Translations under genes and position numbers: made by a program
Shown: one piece after another, positions 23,036-34,019 of the stretch
How positions within the stretch are numbered: position 1 is the first letter of the stretch
Layout: the number at the start of each line of letters is the position of its first letter
Notes under the pieces: model-generated
The model's database searches: none
Told to the model about the DNA's origin: nothing
The model's input: only the letters and a program-made list of their open reading frames with translations
DNA from: Isoetes taiwanensis
Taxonomy: Eukaryota > Streptophyta > Lycopodiopsida > Isoetales > Isoetaceae
Reading direction: 5' to 3'
NCBI GenBank assembly: GCA_021234155.1
Contig: JAJEKV010000001.1
Span: 37,308,826 to 37,372,825, forward strand
Length of the DNA: 64,000 nucleotides

Positions 23036-25255
23036 CTTGTGGTAATAGAACCTACTAACTACATCTTTTATAATGACGTGGAAGAATGTAAGTCCTGCAG
23101 ACCATTCCATGTCGGAAATGTGAATATACTTTCCTATCTCATCGGAGTAGGTCATTTTGTAGTGTTGCACGAACAGACAATGGTGAGGGTGTTGATTTCT
23201 GGATGGTCTTGCACCAATGTAAAATACATAGTGGAGAAATATTTTGGGAAGAATAGCCAGCTTTTTCTAGAAGGCAAAGATGTGATTGAGAGTATTTACA
23301 TCAAGAAACTCCCAAGCTCTCGTACTAGTTATGAGTTATGCCATTTTGAACCTAAGGCCTTGACAATTTATTTTCCTCAATTTCGTGCAGATGTTCGGCC
23401 ACTAAGTATGGAAGGGACGTGTCTAAAAGTATTTATGATTTCAGTGCTAAAAGTTGTGGTGGCCCTCTAGTGGTGCCACTAGAAGCCTATGACAAAAAAT
23501 TACCTAAAGTAAACAAATAGTGAAAAATTTAGAAATTTCCATCTACTTGTGGTTTATGTCTAGTGCACTAAAGGATGTTTATCTAGATCACCTTTTGTTG
23601 TTCATGTTGACTATGTGGCAGGAAGAAACTAAAAGTCGACAAGTAGGCAATGGTTATAATGGATGTCTTTATGGAGGCAAGGGACGGACAAGATCTAGAG
23701 AGAATTGGCTCCATCAATTTAGCAAGACGTGCAAAATATCTGTAGACATGCCATGTACTCCCAGGTGTTGTTCCCAATTATTGATGTTGTGAACCATATA
23801 CAAAACATTATATTATGTGGACCTTTTAATATTAGAGCCACGTCTTTTATTCTCAAGGTATTTTTTAGGTCAGGAGGCAAATTGTGTACGCTTATTTTTT
23901 ATTTTTTATTGCATATGACCATTTATATGCTTTTTTGTTCTCGTTGAGACCTGCAAGAGAGCATATTTTTCATCAAAATGAATATATTTTTATTCTTGGA
24001 CTCTATTTTTTGTTCCATGACAATCTTGAGATCACCTACTTTCAATCCCAAGGCACTTTGTGAGGCGGTAAGAGAAATATAAAATTTTGATTGTTTAGAC
24101 AAAAGATTGTAAAACATTTCTCTGATGGCCTGTTTAACTAACCCATTCAAATAACTGCATTGCACCCTCCTTTTGCAATAATTAGTAGGCTTTGACTTTA
24201 CCAGAATACAAGATAGGCTTGTTGTTCCACTTCTTGTTTATAAAATAGATTGTGTCCTTATCTAGGTGAGTGAAATTGTCACATTTGTTAGGTAAATGAG
24301 ACTATAGACTTGCAACTTTCAAAGAGAGAGGGGTGGAATTTTAGCTCTATAGATCAAGTTGAAGTAAATCAGGGAATTGATAACCATAGAATAACATATA
24401 TAGGATGTAAAGAAATCAAAGAATAACATATGGTAGGATTTAAAGAAATCAAAGATTCTCCAAGAAACTCAATTCAAGTGGCATAAGGGAATGGACCCTA
24501 CATTTTATCCCTTTTTTTAGTGCAAACACCATGGTATCGTTATGCAACTAAAATGCAACTCAAATAAATAATTCTTTCCTTTTGTGGGGATTGTGTGTGT
24601 GTTCAGATTGTTGGAGGCCAAACCCATGAGATCATCCAATAAGACTCTTTTTGAAGGGTGTGAACACTGTGCCGTGCTGATATGATTGATTCTAGGCTCG
24701 CCAAAATTTAACAAGAGATTCCACTTCATGCCAATGGTTGAGATAAAACTGGGGTCTGAAACATGATTCTGATGGTTCAGATGTACGAATATGTTGATGT
24801 AATGTAGCTTGCATCAGTATGAAGGGTCAGATGTACGAGTTTGTGATGTAAACGAGTGACATCAGTTGGATATTTGAAGGATTTACGAGTGATCGAAAGG
24901 AAAAAGAGGACACATTGAAAGATTGGATTGGCATGGAGGCTAATCAAAAGGGCAGAGGACACATTGAAAGGCTGGATTGGCATGGAGGCTAATTGAAAGC
25001 AAGGTCCCCACAATAAGAAGTCCAACATGTGTTTGTCTACAATAAGATCGAGAGCCTGGCATAACCATCTCTTAATCATGCAAAATAGCACCATCAAGGT
25101 CCTCTGTTCCCAGATCAGGTACCTCACACGAGGGAGGCGAGGTCAGTTGCCGCCACATTACATCCACGTGTCGAAACTCTAGTGGCCACCCTGATAGCCA
25201 AGTTGCCATATCAGATGTCAAAGTCCCAAATATACAAATATTAGAATAGAAGAGA
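23036..25255. other. Gene-poor region with a short tandem duplication
   Basis: The 143-residue plus-strand ORF at 23039-23470 has no recognisable domain. A ~49-bp unit starting AGAGGACACATTGAAAG is tandemly duplicated at about 24906-24954 and 24955-25003, and a shorter unit (CAGATGTACGA) is repeated near 24780 and 24830. Nothing else supported. Confidence 0.35.
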
Positions 25256-25300
25256 ATTGTTTTTTACGTCCACGAAGACATTAAAAAGCACCATTGCAAA
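25241..25300 (-). repeat. Very short 3'-end remnant of LINE family A
   Basis: TTTTTACGTCCACGAAGAC at 25260-25278 matches the 3' terminal sequence of the family A LINEs (compare 21180-21200 and 32824-32845), preceded by an irregular GAATAGAAGAGAATTG tail at 25243-25258. Only about 20 bp of LINE sequence remains, so the call rests on the tail plus terminus combination. Confidence 0.4.
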
Positions 25301-25619
25301 AGACTGCGAAGTGTGGGTTGAATTTCTAAAGATTTGAGTTACTGCATAGGCTATTGCATATTGAATGAAATATTTCCACTCATAGAGGCTTGTATCCATT
25401 GTTGGGCAAATTTCGGGGTAGAGAAGGTTTGTTCCGGTTGAAACTAAAAATTTTCAGTTGAGTTAGCGCATTGCAGGAAAAAATCCGTAGATTTTTATGC
25501 ATATTTGCATAAGAGAGATACAAATTTCCGATTGGGAACTGAAAATATCCCGACTATTTGATAGAAAAATTTCCGATTGGGCTTAAAAACTTTGCCCAAC
25601 ACTGCTTGTATCTAAAACC

Positions 25620-26642
25620 CAATTTCCGGCAACAGAAAAAAGCGGCGGCCGCCGCGATGGTCTTTCCGGCAGGGCAAAACAATACACCACGTGGTAAAAA
25701 GAATATGCCCCAATACGTACAGATCAGCGTACACGTCAGCGTACTATGACTGCGCGATCCCCCTACTGAGGTCACATGCTAAGATGGCGACGGCCGTCGG
25801 GTGTGTCAGGCCTGACTGACGAAAAAAATTTCTCTTCTAATATTAATAAATGCCACTGTCACAATGGTCTTGCCCTGCAAATTGGCCATGGCTATGGAGA
25901 TCTGTTCAGCCCTTTACCTCTCTCGGGCATGCCCTAAACCCACAAAACATTCTCTCCGTCAATCCCTATCTTTCTGGAATAAGGTGGGGCTCGCTTTTGC
26001 TTTTCTTCTCTTCGCTTTTGAACCAATTGATCCTGTTCTGGCAGCTTAGAACCCACATTAAGATGCAAATACGTGCTTAAGCTTAAGATCCGCTTGATAA
26101 ATCCTGCCAAGATCGGGTTCTTAATTAAGAAAATGAACCCAGTTGGTTGTTTTGCGAAAAATCAAGCTCTGATCTGAATTGGGCTATGGCGGAAAGAAAC
26201 AGTATTTGGGGCATAATGGCGGGGATGTGCTGCAGCGACGAGACATTCTTTCTTAAGCTTCTGCCCACAAACGGAATCGATGGCCGGTAGAAAAGAGCAA
26301 AAAAAAGAGAGGTACTATTTCTTGCATAGAGAAAACACTGTTCCCCATCCTATCCCCTTCCAACAAGAAGCTCTGTTTCGCCCTGTATCTGCCCCGTGTT
26401 CATCTTCGTCTTCATCTCCAGAGCTTCTCCATCGCCACTGTGCAAGTGGATCAACAGTTTTTTTCCCAGCTTTCGCCGTCTTAAGGACCTTCCGCCGGAG
26501 TTTCTGATATGCCCTGTTTTGCGTTTTTGATCATTGAAACAGGAAGATTGAGGTACTTGGAAGCAGAGCAAGAGAGATAAGAAAAACAAGGTGTTCAAAT
26601 CAAACAAGCAAGCTGGCATGCTTAGGTGCGAAGCGGAAGAGG
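25620..26642 (+). promoter_or_regulatory. Upstream region and leader of the DELLA gene
   Basis: It contains a palindromic G-box CCACGTGG (25687-25694), about 950 bp before the start codon, and ACGT cores nearby (TACACGTCAGCGTAC, about 25730). Bases 26280-26507 hold a 75-codon upstream ORF that, if transcribed, ends 135 bp before the DELLA ATG. No TATA box could be chosen with confidence and the transcription start is unknown. G-boxes are bound by PIF-type bHLH and bZIP factors in plants; relevance here is inferred. Confidence 0.35.
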
Positions 26643-27812
26643 ATGGATATGGAGGGATTGGAAGTGGGTGCTCCCTCGTTCCACGACGGGAGCCGGCGTT
26701 TGATGGGGACGATGCTTCATAACGGATCTGCGGGGGTTTCTGCTGCACCTCTGACCCCGATCAAGTGTCAGATGCAGCAGAATCAGACCCAGACCCAGAA
26801 CCAGATTCAGACCCAGACCCAGAATCAAGGGCAGCTCCAAAATCAAACAGATCTCATGTATGAGTGTTCTAGCGCTATGGGTGAAGATGCCGGAGGAGTA
26901 GATGAGCTCCTTGCATATGCCGGGTATAATGTCCGAGCTTCCGACCTCGCCCATGTTGCCCAGAAGCTTGAAGAGCTCGAATCCATGTTGGGGGCCTCCC
27001 AAGACGTTGGATTATCGCACCTTTCTTGTGATACTGTGCATTACAACCCTTCTGATTTAGCCAGTTGGGTGGAATACATGCTTGAAGAGCTTAATCCGGC
27101 AGTTCCTGGTTCTATGCTTGAGCCAGAACAACAGGGAGAAAGGGTTGCAAATGCAAGGAACTCGTGTAACAGTGGCAATAATTCTTTGGCAGAATCTGTG
27201 CCTGATTTGAGTAACTCTACCATCGAGTCCGTTGTCACGACCCATTCTCCTCTTTGCAGCACTAGTACTGGCAGGCCCATCCCTTCGCCTCTAAACTGTG
27301 CTACCGGGTTTGTTGCTTCAGATTTTTCTGATGATTTTCTTGATTATGGTGGTTTTGGAGGGTTTGGAGGATTTCCTGCTCCAAATGCATATTACCCTAA
27401 TCTTCTGTTTGCAGAACAGGTAGATTTAAGTAGAGAGACTGGAATGATAAAGCAGGAAATTGATCATATGCTTCCTACTATGCCTGGGATCAAGCAGGAA
27501 ATTGATCATATTATTCCGAACGTGCATAGCATCAAGCAGGAAATTGATCATGTTCTTCCAAATGTACAGCAGCAGCAACAGTGTTCTTCATTTGGAGAGA
27601 AATATGGTCATGTTCAGGCCAATGACAGCATGCAAGAATATGGCAGAATTCAACAGCAGCCTAGTTCTCATCCTCAGGCCCAGGCTCAATCTCAGAATCA
27701 AACTCATCAAGCTCAATCTCAGAACCAAACTCATCAAGCTCAGGCACAGGTGCAGGTGCATCAAGCTCAGGCACAGGCGCAGGCTCATCAAGCTCGGGTT
27801 CCTCAAGCTCAA

Positions 27813-27880
<68 letters not shown>

Positions 27881-29192
27881 ACACGCTCAGGCTCAGGCTC
27901 AGGCTCAGGCTCACATTCAGGCTCGTCAAGCGCAAACACACATTCAGAATCAGGTACCACCCCAACCTCAACCCCAGGTCCAGGTCCAAACCCAGATTCA
28001 AATGCAACAGACTCAGATTGAAGCAGTTGATATAGCACAAGAATCAGGTGTTAGGCTTGTACACTTGCTTTTGGCTTGTGCTGAAGCAGTTCAAAGAAAA
28101 GAACTTTTAGCAGCTGAGGAAATGATCAACCAAATTTTTCTTCTTGTAGCAACTCCCCAGTGTGGCCCTATGGCAAGGGTTGCCAACTATTTTGCTGAAG
28201 CTCTGAAGCAAAGAATCTATGCCTTTTCCAACCCTGAAAGTATCAACACTAGCAATGAAGATGAGTTTTCTGAAGTTTCATACATTCACTTCTATGAGGC
28301 ATGTCCCTATCTCAAATTTGCACATTTTACTGCAAATCAAGTTATCTTGGAAGCCTTTGAGGGTCATCAACATGTCCATGTGATTGATTTTGATCTAAAA
28401 TATGGTTTGCAATGGCCTGCACTCATCCAGGCGCTTGCCCTTCGTCCTGGAGGGCCTCCTTCACTCCGTCTTACAGGGGTTGGTACTGGCAGCAATGATC
28501 TGCAAGATACTGGGGGAAAGCTTGCTCAGCTTGCAGAGTCAATGCATGTGGAATTCCAGTTTAATTGGGTGCATCTCGAGAGATTGAGTGATTTTGATCC
28601 TTGGGCATTGCATGTAGAGCCTCGAGAAGTTGTGGCAGTGAATTCCATGTTCCAATTTCACAAGCTTTTGCCCCAGTGTGAAGGTGAAGAAGATCTTGTT
28701 GGTGAAGGTGCCACTGGAGCTAGGTTTGGAGCTATACATGAGGTTTTTAGGTGGGTTAAAAGAATCAAGCCTAGAATTGTTACAGTGGTGGAACAAGATG
28801 CAAATCATAATAGCCCAGTGTTTCTTGATAGGTTTATGGCTTCATTGCATTATTACTCCACCTTGTTTGACTCGTTAGAAGCTTGCCAGCTTACACCAAA
28901 TAGTATAGAGCAGTTACTAACTGAGCACTATCTGAGCAGAGAGATATGTAATATAGTTGCCTGCGAGGGCAAGGCTCGGTTTGAGAGGCATGAAGCCCTA
29001 GCACAGTGGAGGGTGAGGATGGGAAATGTTGGGTTTAAACCTCGCCATTTAGGTTCAAATGCTTTCAACCAAGCATCAACATTGTTGAACCTATTTAATG
29101 ATGGTTATTCAGTGATGGAGAATAGAGGATGCCTCACTTTGGGCTGGCATAGTCGGCCTTTGATAGCTGTATCTGCATGGCAATGTTGCTAG
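26643..29192 (+). CDS. DELLA protein (GRAS family gibberellin-signalling repressor)
   Basis: A single-exon ORF of 849 residues. The N-terminal regulatory domain has [20 protein letters not shown] (from D87), the LEELE segment, and TVHYNP (131-136) followed by [15 protein letters not shown]. These motifs bind the GID1 gibberellin receptor in known DELLA proteins. The middle is disordered and unusual: three IKQEIDH units (Lys 270, 284, 298), then a Gln/Ala-rich stretch (~344-460). The GRAS domain starts at about 467 ([17 protein letters not shown]), with VHVID at 578-582, a leucine-rich region, and an SAW end (AWQC, last four residues). Most flowering-plant DELLAs are ~530-630 residues; the extra length is the Gln-rich linker. 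It acts in the nucleus, holding back growth factors until gibberellin triggers its degradation. Complete and apparently functional. Confidence 0.95.
27449..27560 (+). repeat. Three 42-bp coding repeats (IKQEIDH units) in the DELLA linker
   Basis: AAGCAGGAAATTGATCAT occurs at 27450, 27492 and 27534, exactly 42 bp (14 codons) apart. Each encodes (I)KQEIDH and is followed by a divergent seven-residue spacer. IKQE fits the SUMO acceptor consensus (hydrophobic-Lys-x-Glu). Confidence 0.9.
27670..27940 (+). repeat. CAGGCT hexanucleotide microsatellite coding for a Gln-Ala tract in DELLA
   Basis: A near-perfect (CAGGCT)n run at about 27805-27912, flanked by degenerate units, encodes more than a dozen consecutive Gln-Ala pairs. 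The opposite strand is open in two frames (Leu-Ser and Pro-Glu repeats), which is a by-product of the repeat. Such a tract should vary in length between individuals. Confidence 0.9.
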
Positions 29193-29570
29193 TATGTATG
29201 TCAATGTGAGCCTGTTTCTAAGAGGATTGGCTGTTGAGGCACCCTGGGTTCTTTAAGAGAAGATACACTGCTGGAAGAGACCATAGCCTTGACAGGTTAA
29301 ATTCTGCTGGAAATATAATAAGCAGTCTGTAGCCAATATCCCTCTTTTATTCATATATTTTAAGCTTGATATGGCCACCATGTAAATTTCTGATGCGAAT
29401 CCATGGCTGGCAGCCGCATCAAGCTCCACAATTTTCTTCTAGCCAAAGTCTGGCTATCCTACTACGCTACAAAATATGCCACTGTGAATAGCATCCTGAT
29501 TATTGGCTTCTATGGCAGCACGATCTCAGTGTAATTTTATTATATTTTGAAATCAATAAGGCGTTTAGTT
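29193..29570 (+). other. Probable 3' UTR of the DELLA gene
   Basis: AT-rich sequence after the stop with an AATAAGG poly(A)-like signal at about 29552. The end is not defined by sequence alone. Confidence 0.35.
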
Positions 29571-32500
29571 TCACTATCATGTCCAGCCCTTTTGAAGCTG
29601 CTACTTCAAATATGATTTGGGAATGCTTATCATTCTTTGTTTATTTAGCTTTTATGTTCTTTGTTGTCAATATTTTATGCTCTGCTCAAATCTGAGAAAG
29701 TGGCACTCATGTACTCTAATCAACTTGAACTGCATATGTGCAGCAAAGATTTTTGGATCTCTCACGGCTCTTTGCAGGTTGCACTTTTAAGAATACAGCC
29801 CTTGTGAGATTTCCTATGGTGCATAGTGAGTGCAGGGACTGTGAGACTTTCTTGGATTTGATATAAGTTTGCTTTCTGAAAGCGCTAAAGCTGGAATATG
29901 CGGATTTCTGCAGGGATATTCGATCCCTTTGGGCTGAAAATCCAGTGGTCTGGAAGATTAAGTTAATTTAAATTAATTCTTGTTGATTAGAAGGGGAACC
30001 ATGGGTCCCAATGCAAGGCCAAGGGTGGAGGCAGAGGGAGACAGAAAGAAAAAAAAAGGAAGCTAGAAGAGATGACCATCCAACCAACCAGCAGAACCAC
30101 CTGTCCATATATGTGGCCTCTTTTTTATGCTGTCCCTCTCCACTATATTTTTTGCAAAGAAGCAAATCCTTACCATTGGACATTTTCCTTCTAACCCATC
30201 ACTTTCATCCTAGCAAATGTAGAAAAGGTTGATTAGCCTTAGGCCCTTCACTTGTGTATTCTAAGCTTTGCACAATCCTTTTCTGGGTTTTTAAGTAATC
30301 TAGATAAGTATTCGCGCATGTTCTTAACACATGTTGTTAGGTCTCTGTTGTTATACGGTCGCTGTGGTGGTGCATCATAGACCTTTCAATTTGGCTCCCC
30401 AATTGTGCTTGTCCCCACACTTCACCTACACATATCTCTTGCTACATTGGTCCCATGAAATTATTATGCTACATATTGTGACTTCTACCTCGAAACCTGG
30501 GGGCCACTGACATTACCTATGCACACAGCTGTGTGATTGATATCGAAGACGTAACAATACCAAAAAAAGTGAACAAGGATGACAGAGACCCCCACAGTTG
30601 GTAGCAACCTTTTCATGTGACCACTTCACCCTCTAGAAGGATGCACAATAGAGTTTTGAATCATTCATATCACTTTCCTTGTTATAAGTTGCACGTTAAT
30701 CCTACTTAGCCTCTAGTTTTTTTTTTCCCTTTTTTTTTTTCCCCTAAGGTTGTTAGGTAGGATCCCAAATAACATTATAATTAAATTAGTCCATGAAATA
30801 AAAAATTGGGAAGTCCATCAAAAGATTGTGATTTTCTGATTTATTTGTCTTCCTTTTTCCCTCCTTACAAGAAAGATAGTTTTATATTTGTGTGTTATCG
30901 TGCACACAGAATGTAGACTCTATAGACTCTATTAACAATGAAAAAGGTCCTATTTATTTAACTATTCAACCGAGACTATTTTATTTGTCCACGCTATATA
31001 GAAGCTTCAAAGAAAACACATGTTCAACATAAATGATTTGATAATTTGCCTACCTTCTATAGTTAAACTTTTCCTCCTATAGTCTATCTAATGTACATCC
31101 ACGTGTTGCTAACTAAGTATCAAACAATTACTTCCTACATTCTTATCTTGATTTCATCAAATTTTAAGTTATAATTAAATTCCAGAATTCTAGGATCAAA
31201 ATTGTCAGAATATTTATGCATGTACCGCACCCCAACAAGTAGAATTTGGTAGCATGAATGGTTCATCCTCGAGACATTGAGAATGACGTTAATATATAAA
31301 TCTATAGTAAATTGATACATGAATAACTCCCAAGTTGGTGTTGAATTCATACTTAAGTTTAAGAAGTGGTTAATATCACGTTCATGCACAGACCCTTGGA
31401 TTAGATGGTTAAATAGATATAAGTTATTCTAATAGTATCCCAATTCACCATTTGATATTGTTTTTGTTGCAATTTCATATCAAAATATCCTCGAGTTAAG
31501 TTCTCAAATGTTGACTAGTGGAGTTATTGGATTTCCATCCTTGCCCTACTCTCCTTAGATATTTGTGATTGACATGCTATTGCGTGTGATGCATATGGGA
31601 AAGCACCTTCTCATGCGTAGTCACAACGGGTGTGGTTTGTTGATTACAATTGTTATCATGATGACGATCATCATCAATATCATTGCAATAGTTTCTTTGA
31701 TGCGTTTCTTGTGTTGTTACAGTTTCTTGTGTTGTTACAGGCATTATTTAACATGCATGAAAAGAATGCCAACGGGCGCAAAGGATTTGTTAAGATTGGG
31801 GTGGCAAGGGTGTATCTAGAATCAAATGTCCATTGCAACACTAGGGATGCATAGATATCCAAAAGCAAATCACAAAAATGATATTAACTCTTTTGATCCT
31901 AGCCTAGATCATGATAGCGGTGGGACAAGTTGTAAAGGAGCATCTTTTAATGCTATTCTTATTGATGGTATTCATTTTATAAATACTACTCCTAACTTCG
32001 TCTAACAACAAAAAAATTCCTATGATGCTTTTCACCGAAGGTCCTTTTGAGTTATTGTGACAATGATACTTTAGTCAAGATTCTTTTTAAGTTAGAGACT
32101 GCAATAACGTTTGGTTGGTCCATAGTGTCTTGGTTTTTGTTTGTGTATTAAAAACAGATCTGGTATTTCTTTCTTTTCATTTCTGGTATTTAAAACAGTC
32201 ATTCCAGAGTAAGTGTAAGGAGTGAAAACGAAAGGGTAGTGAAAGGCCACAAGTGCAAGTTGGCCTAGATGGAAGGCACGTGTAGGACATGAACAACGTG
32301 TGGGCGCATCGATGGTGCTAACATAGTGGCCGAGGATATATGGAAGCTTGCTTATTCTGGCCCTTCCTTTGCAGCAGAGGTAATCCCATTTATTCTCTAT
32401 ATGTCACGAGAGGGCCCTTTTGTGTTCTGCTTTTTGGCACCCTGGTGGTGCCCTTCATGTGACCACCTCATGTCCTCTTCCTTTCCTTGCTTGTCTACTA

Positions 32501-33440
32501 TAGCCTGCCCTTCTTGCCCCTAGAATCATCACCTCTCTTCTGCATCGACTGCGACTCCCGTGTCTCGCCTGTAATGTGAACTGATATCTTCCTTTTCTTG
32601 CCTTTAAAATGTTCCCATGAATGTTTCTAATATTGTAATTCTTTTTGTGGAATATTATGGTTGATGTTAATGTTTGAAGAAACATGATCCTTTTATAAAC
32701 AATGCCAAGAGGATAGTTACTAACACTGTAATGCTTTACGAAATATTATTGATGATGATATATTTAAAAAGACATGAACCATTCATAACCCTGCTTTAGA
32801 ATGTAATGAATTGAATTGAATTGGTTTTTAACGTCCTCGAAGACCAATTGGTCTATGGGACACAATACAATGTGTCGCAATAAAGGCCAAATAGTAAGTG
32901 TCTGGATTAAATTTAAGTATTCCACATATGGCTCTTGAATCAATTAGCAAAGGCAAAGAGATACATATCTTGTTGTAGAAACCAAACAATATAAGCAGTT
33001 TATTTTTGCAGGAAATTATCATCTACTAAATTTAGCATATTCGAAGGTGAGTTAATTTTCATATAACTCCAATGGATTATTGGACTACTCCCTAGATGCT
33101 ACCATAGACATAAAAAATCATTATCCAACACCTGTAGGGCTCTAATTTGTAAAGGAAGGTGTGACCAAAGCAACATTTTCCACTTGTACCAATAGATAAG
33201 AAAAAAGATAGCTCTAATTTGTAGGATTAAAGGAGGGATAGATCCACTTGTACCAATGGTTAAGAGAAGAAGAAGATAGTTTCTCTATCTCCAGAGATCA
33301 TCGACAACGATGGGAATATATTATTCTCATTCATTTACTCTATTGCTAAACCAATATATGGTTATGCATCGTTAAAAAGGAATTTTGCGTCGATTGAAAA
33401 CGATTTCACTTTAGTCATTAAGGTCTAATTTTTTCTAATG
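29571..33440. other. Gene-poor AT-rich region
   Basis: No supported gene. It has a T-rich run (30718-30744) and, at 31705-31740, an 18-bp unit TTTCTTGTGTTGTTACAG duplicated in tandem inside a ~74-codon plus-strand ORF (31630-31854) of unknown nature. A LINE 3'-end remnant at 32808-32910 is listed separately. Confidence 0.3.
32808..32910 (-). repeat. 3'-end remnant of LINE family A with a pentanucleotide tail
   Basis: A (GAATT)3 repeat at 32808-32822 is followed by TTTTTAACGTCCTCGAAGACC and CAATTGGTCTATGGGAC, matching the 3' ends at 2150 and 21190. Only about 80-90 bp is present, so it is a severely 5'-truncated insertion. Confidence 0.7.
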
Positions 33441-33465
33441 TGGACTTCATATTCAATTTGAATGC

Positions 33466-33686
33466 GAGAAGCTTAGAAAATTCAAGTGTGTGGTCGAAGA
33501 TGATGTTTCCCTTGTTTGGGAGACCTTCATCAAACTACCACCTTAAGAAGAAGGCATCTACATGCAGTCCAAAAGGGCTTTGTAGCTATCCCCTCTTCAA
33601 ACTTGTTCAGGAGGGTGTCATCTGCTATAAGGCTGTGTAATAGTTTACCTATAAATGGAAAATTCTTTATCCTTCGAAAAAAAAAA
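33466..33686 (+). mobile_element. Short retroposon with a 17-bp target-site duplication
   Basis: A 221-bp insert ends in an A-run (33677-33687, CCTTCG then A's) and is flanked by perfect direct repeats ATATTCAATTTGAATGC at 33449-33465 and 33687-33703. A poly(A) end plus a long target duplication is the mark of LINE-mediated insertion. The body is either a 5'-truncated LINE 3' UTR or a SINE; the ending TTTATCCTTCG plus A's loosely resembles the L1 ends at 37.35 and 41.87 kb. Confidence 0.75.
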
Positions 33687-34019
33687 ATATTCAATTTGAA
33701 TGCATATAACATTTGAAAACGTTAAATTCTTCATTTGCCATTTCATTATCTATCGTTTATTCTCACTTCACTTCCAAGCTTTCATGAATGTAGCTACGTT
33801 ATGCTATGTACCATTGTTATTGGTGTTTGAGGCATTCATGGCCTCATGTTATTTAGATGTTTTAAACTTGGGTGCTTTATATTAAACACCGTTATCTACA
33901 TATCAATAAGGATAGAGGACATACCCTTTATGCCTTTGAAGGCTTATATATGTACCACATATGGATCATGAATATTATCACTTTTGTCTTGTGTTATTGA
34001 TTTTCCCTCTTGGTTTTGC

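Noticed and set aside
23039-23470. 143-residue plus-strand ORF
   Set aside because: AT-rich, no domain, no repeat partner; it begins right at the truncated end of a LINE. Length alone is not enough.
27588-28040. Long minus-strand ORFs of Leu-Ser and Pro-Glu repeats opposite the DELLA gene
   Set aside because: They are by-products of the CAGGCT repeat read in antisense; the DELLA frame has recognisable domains on both sides.
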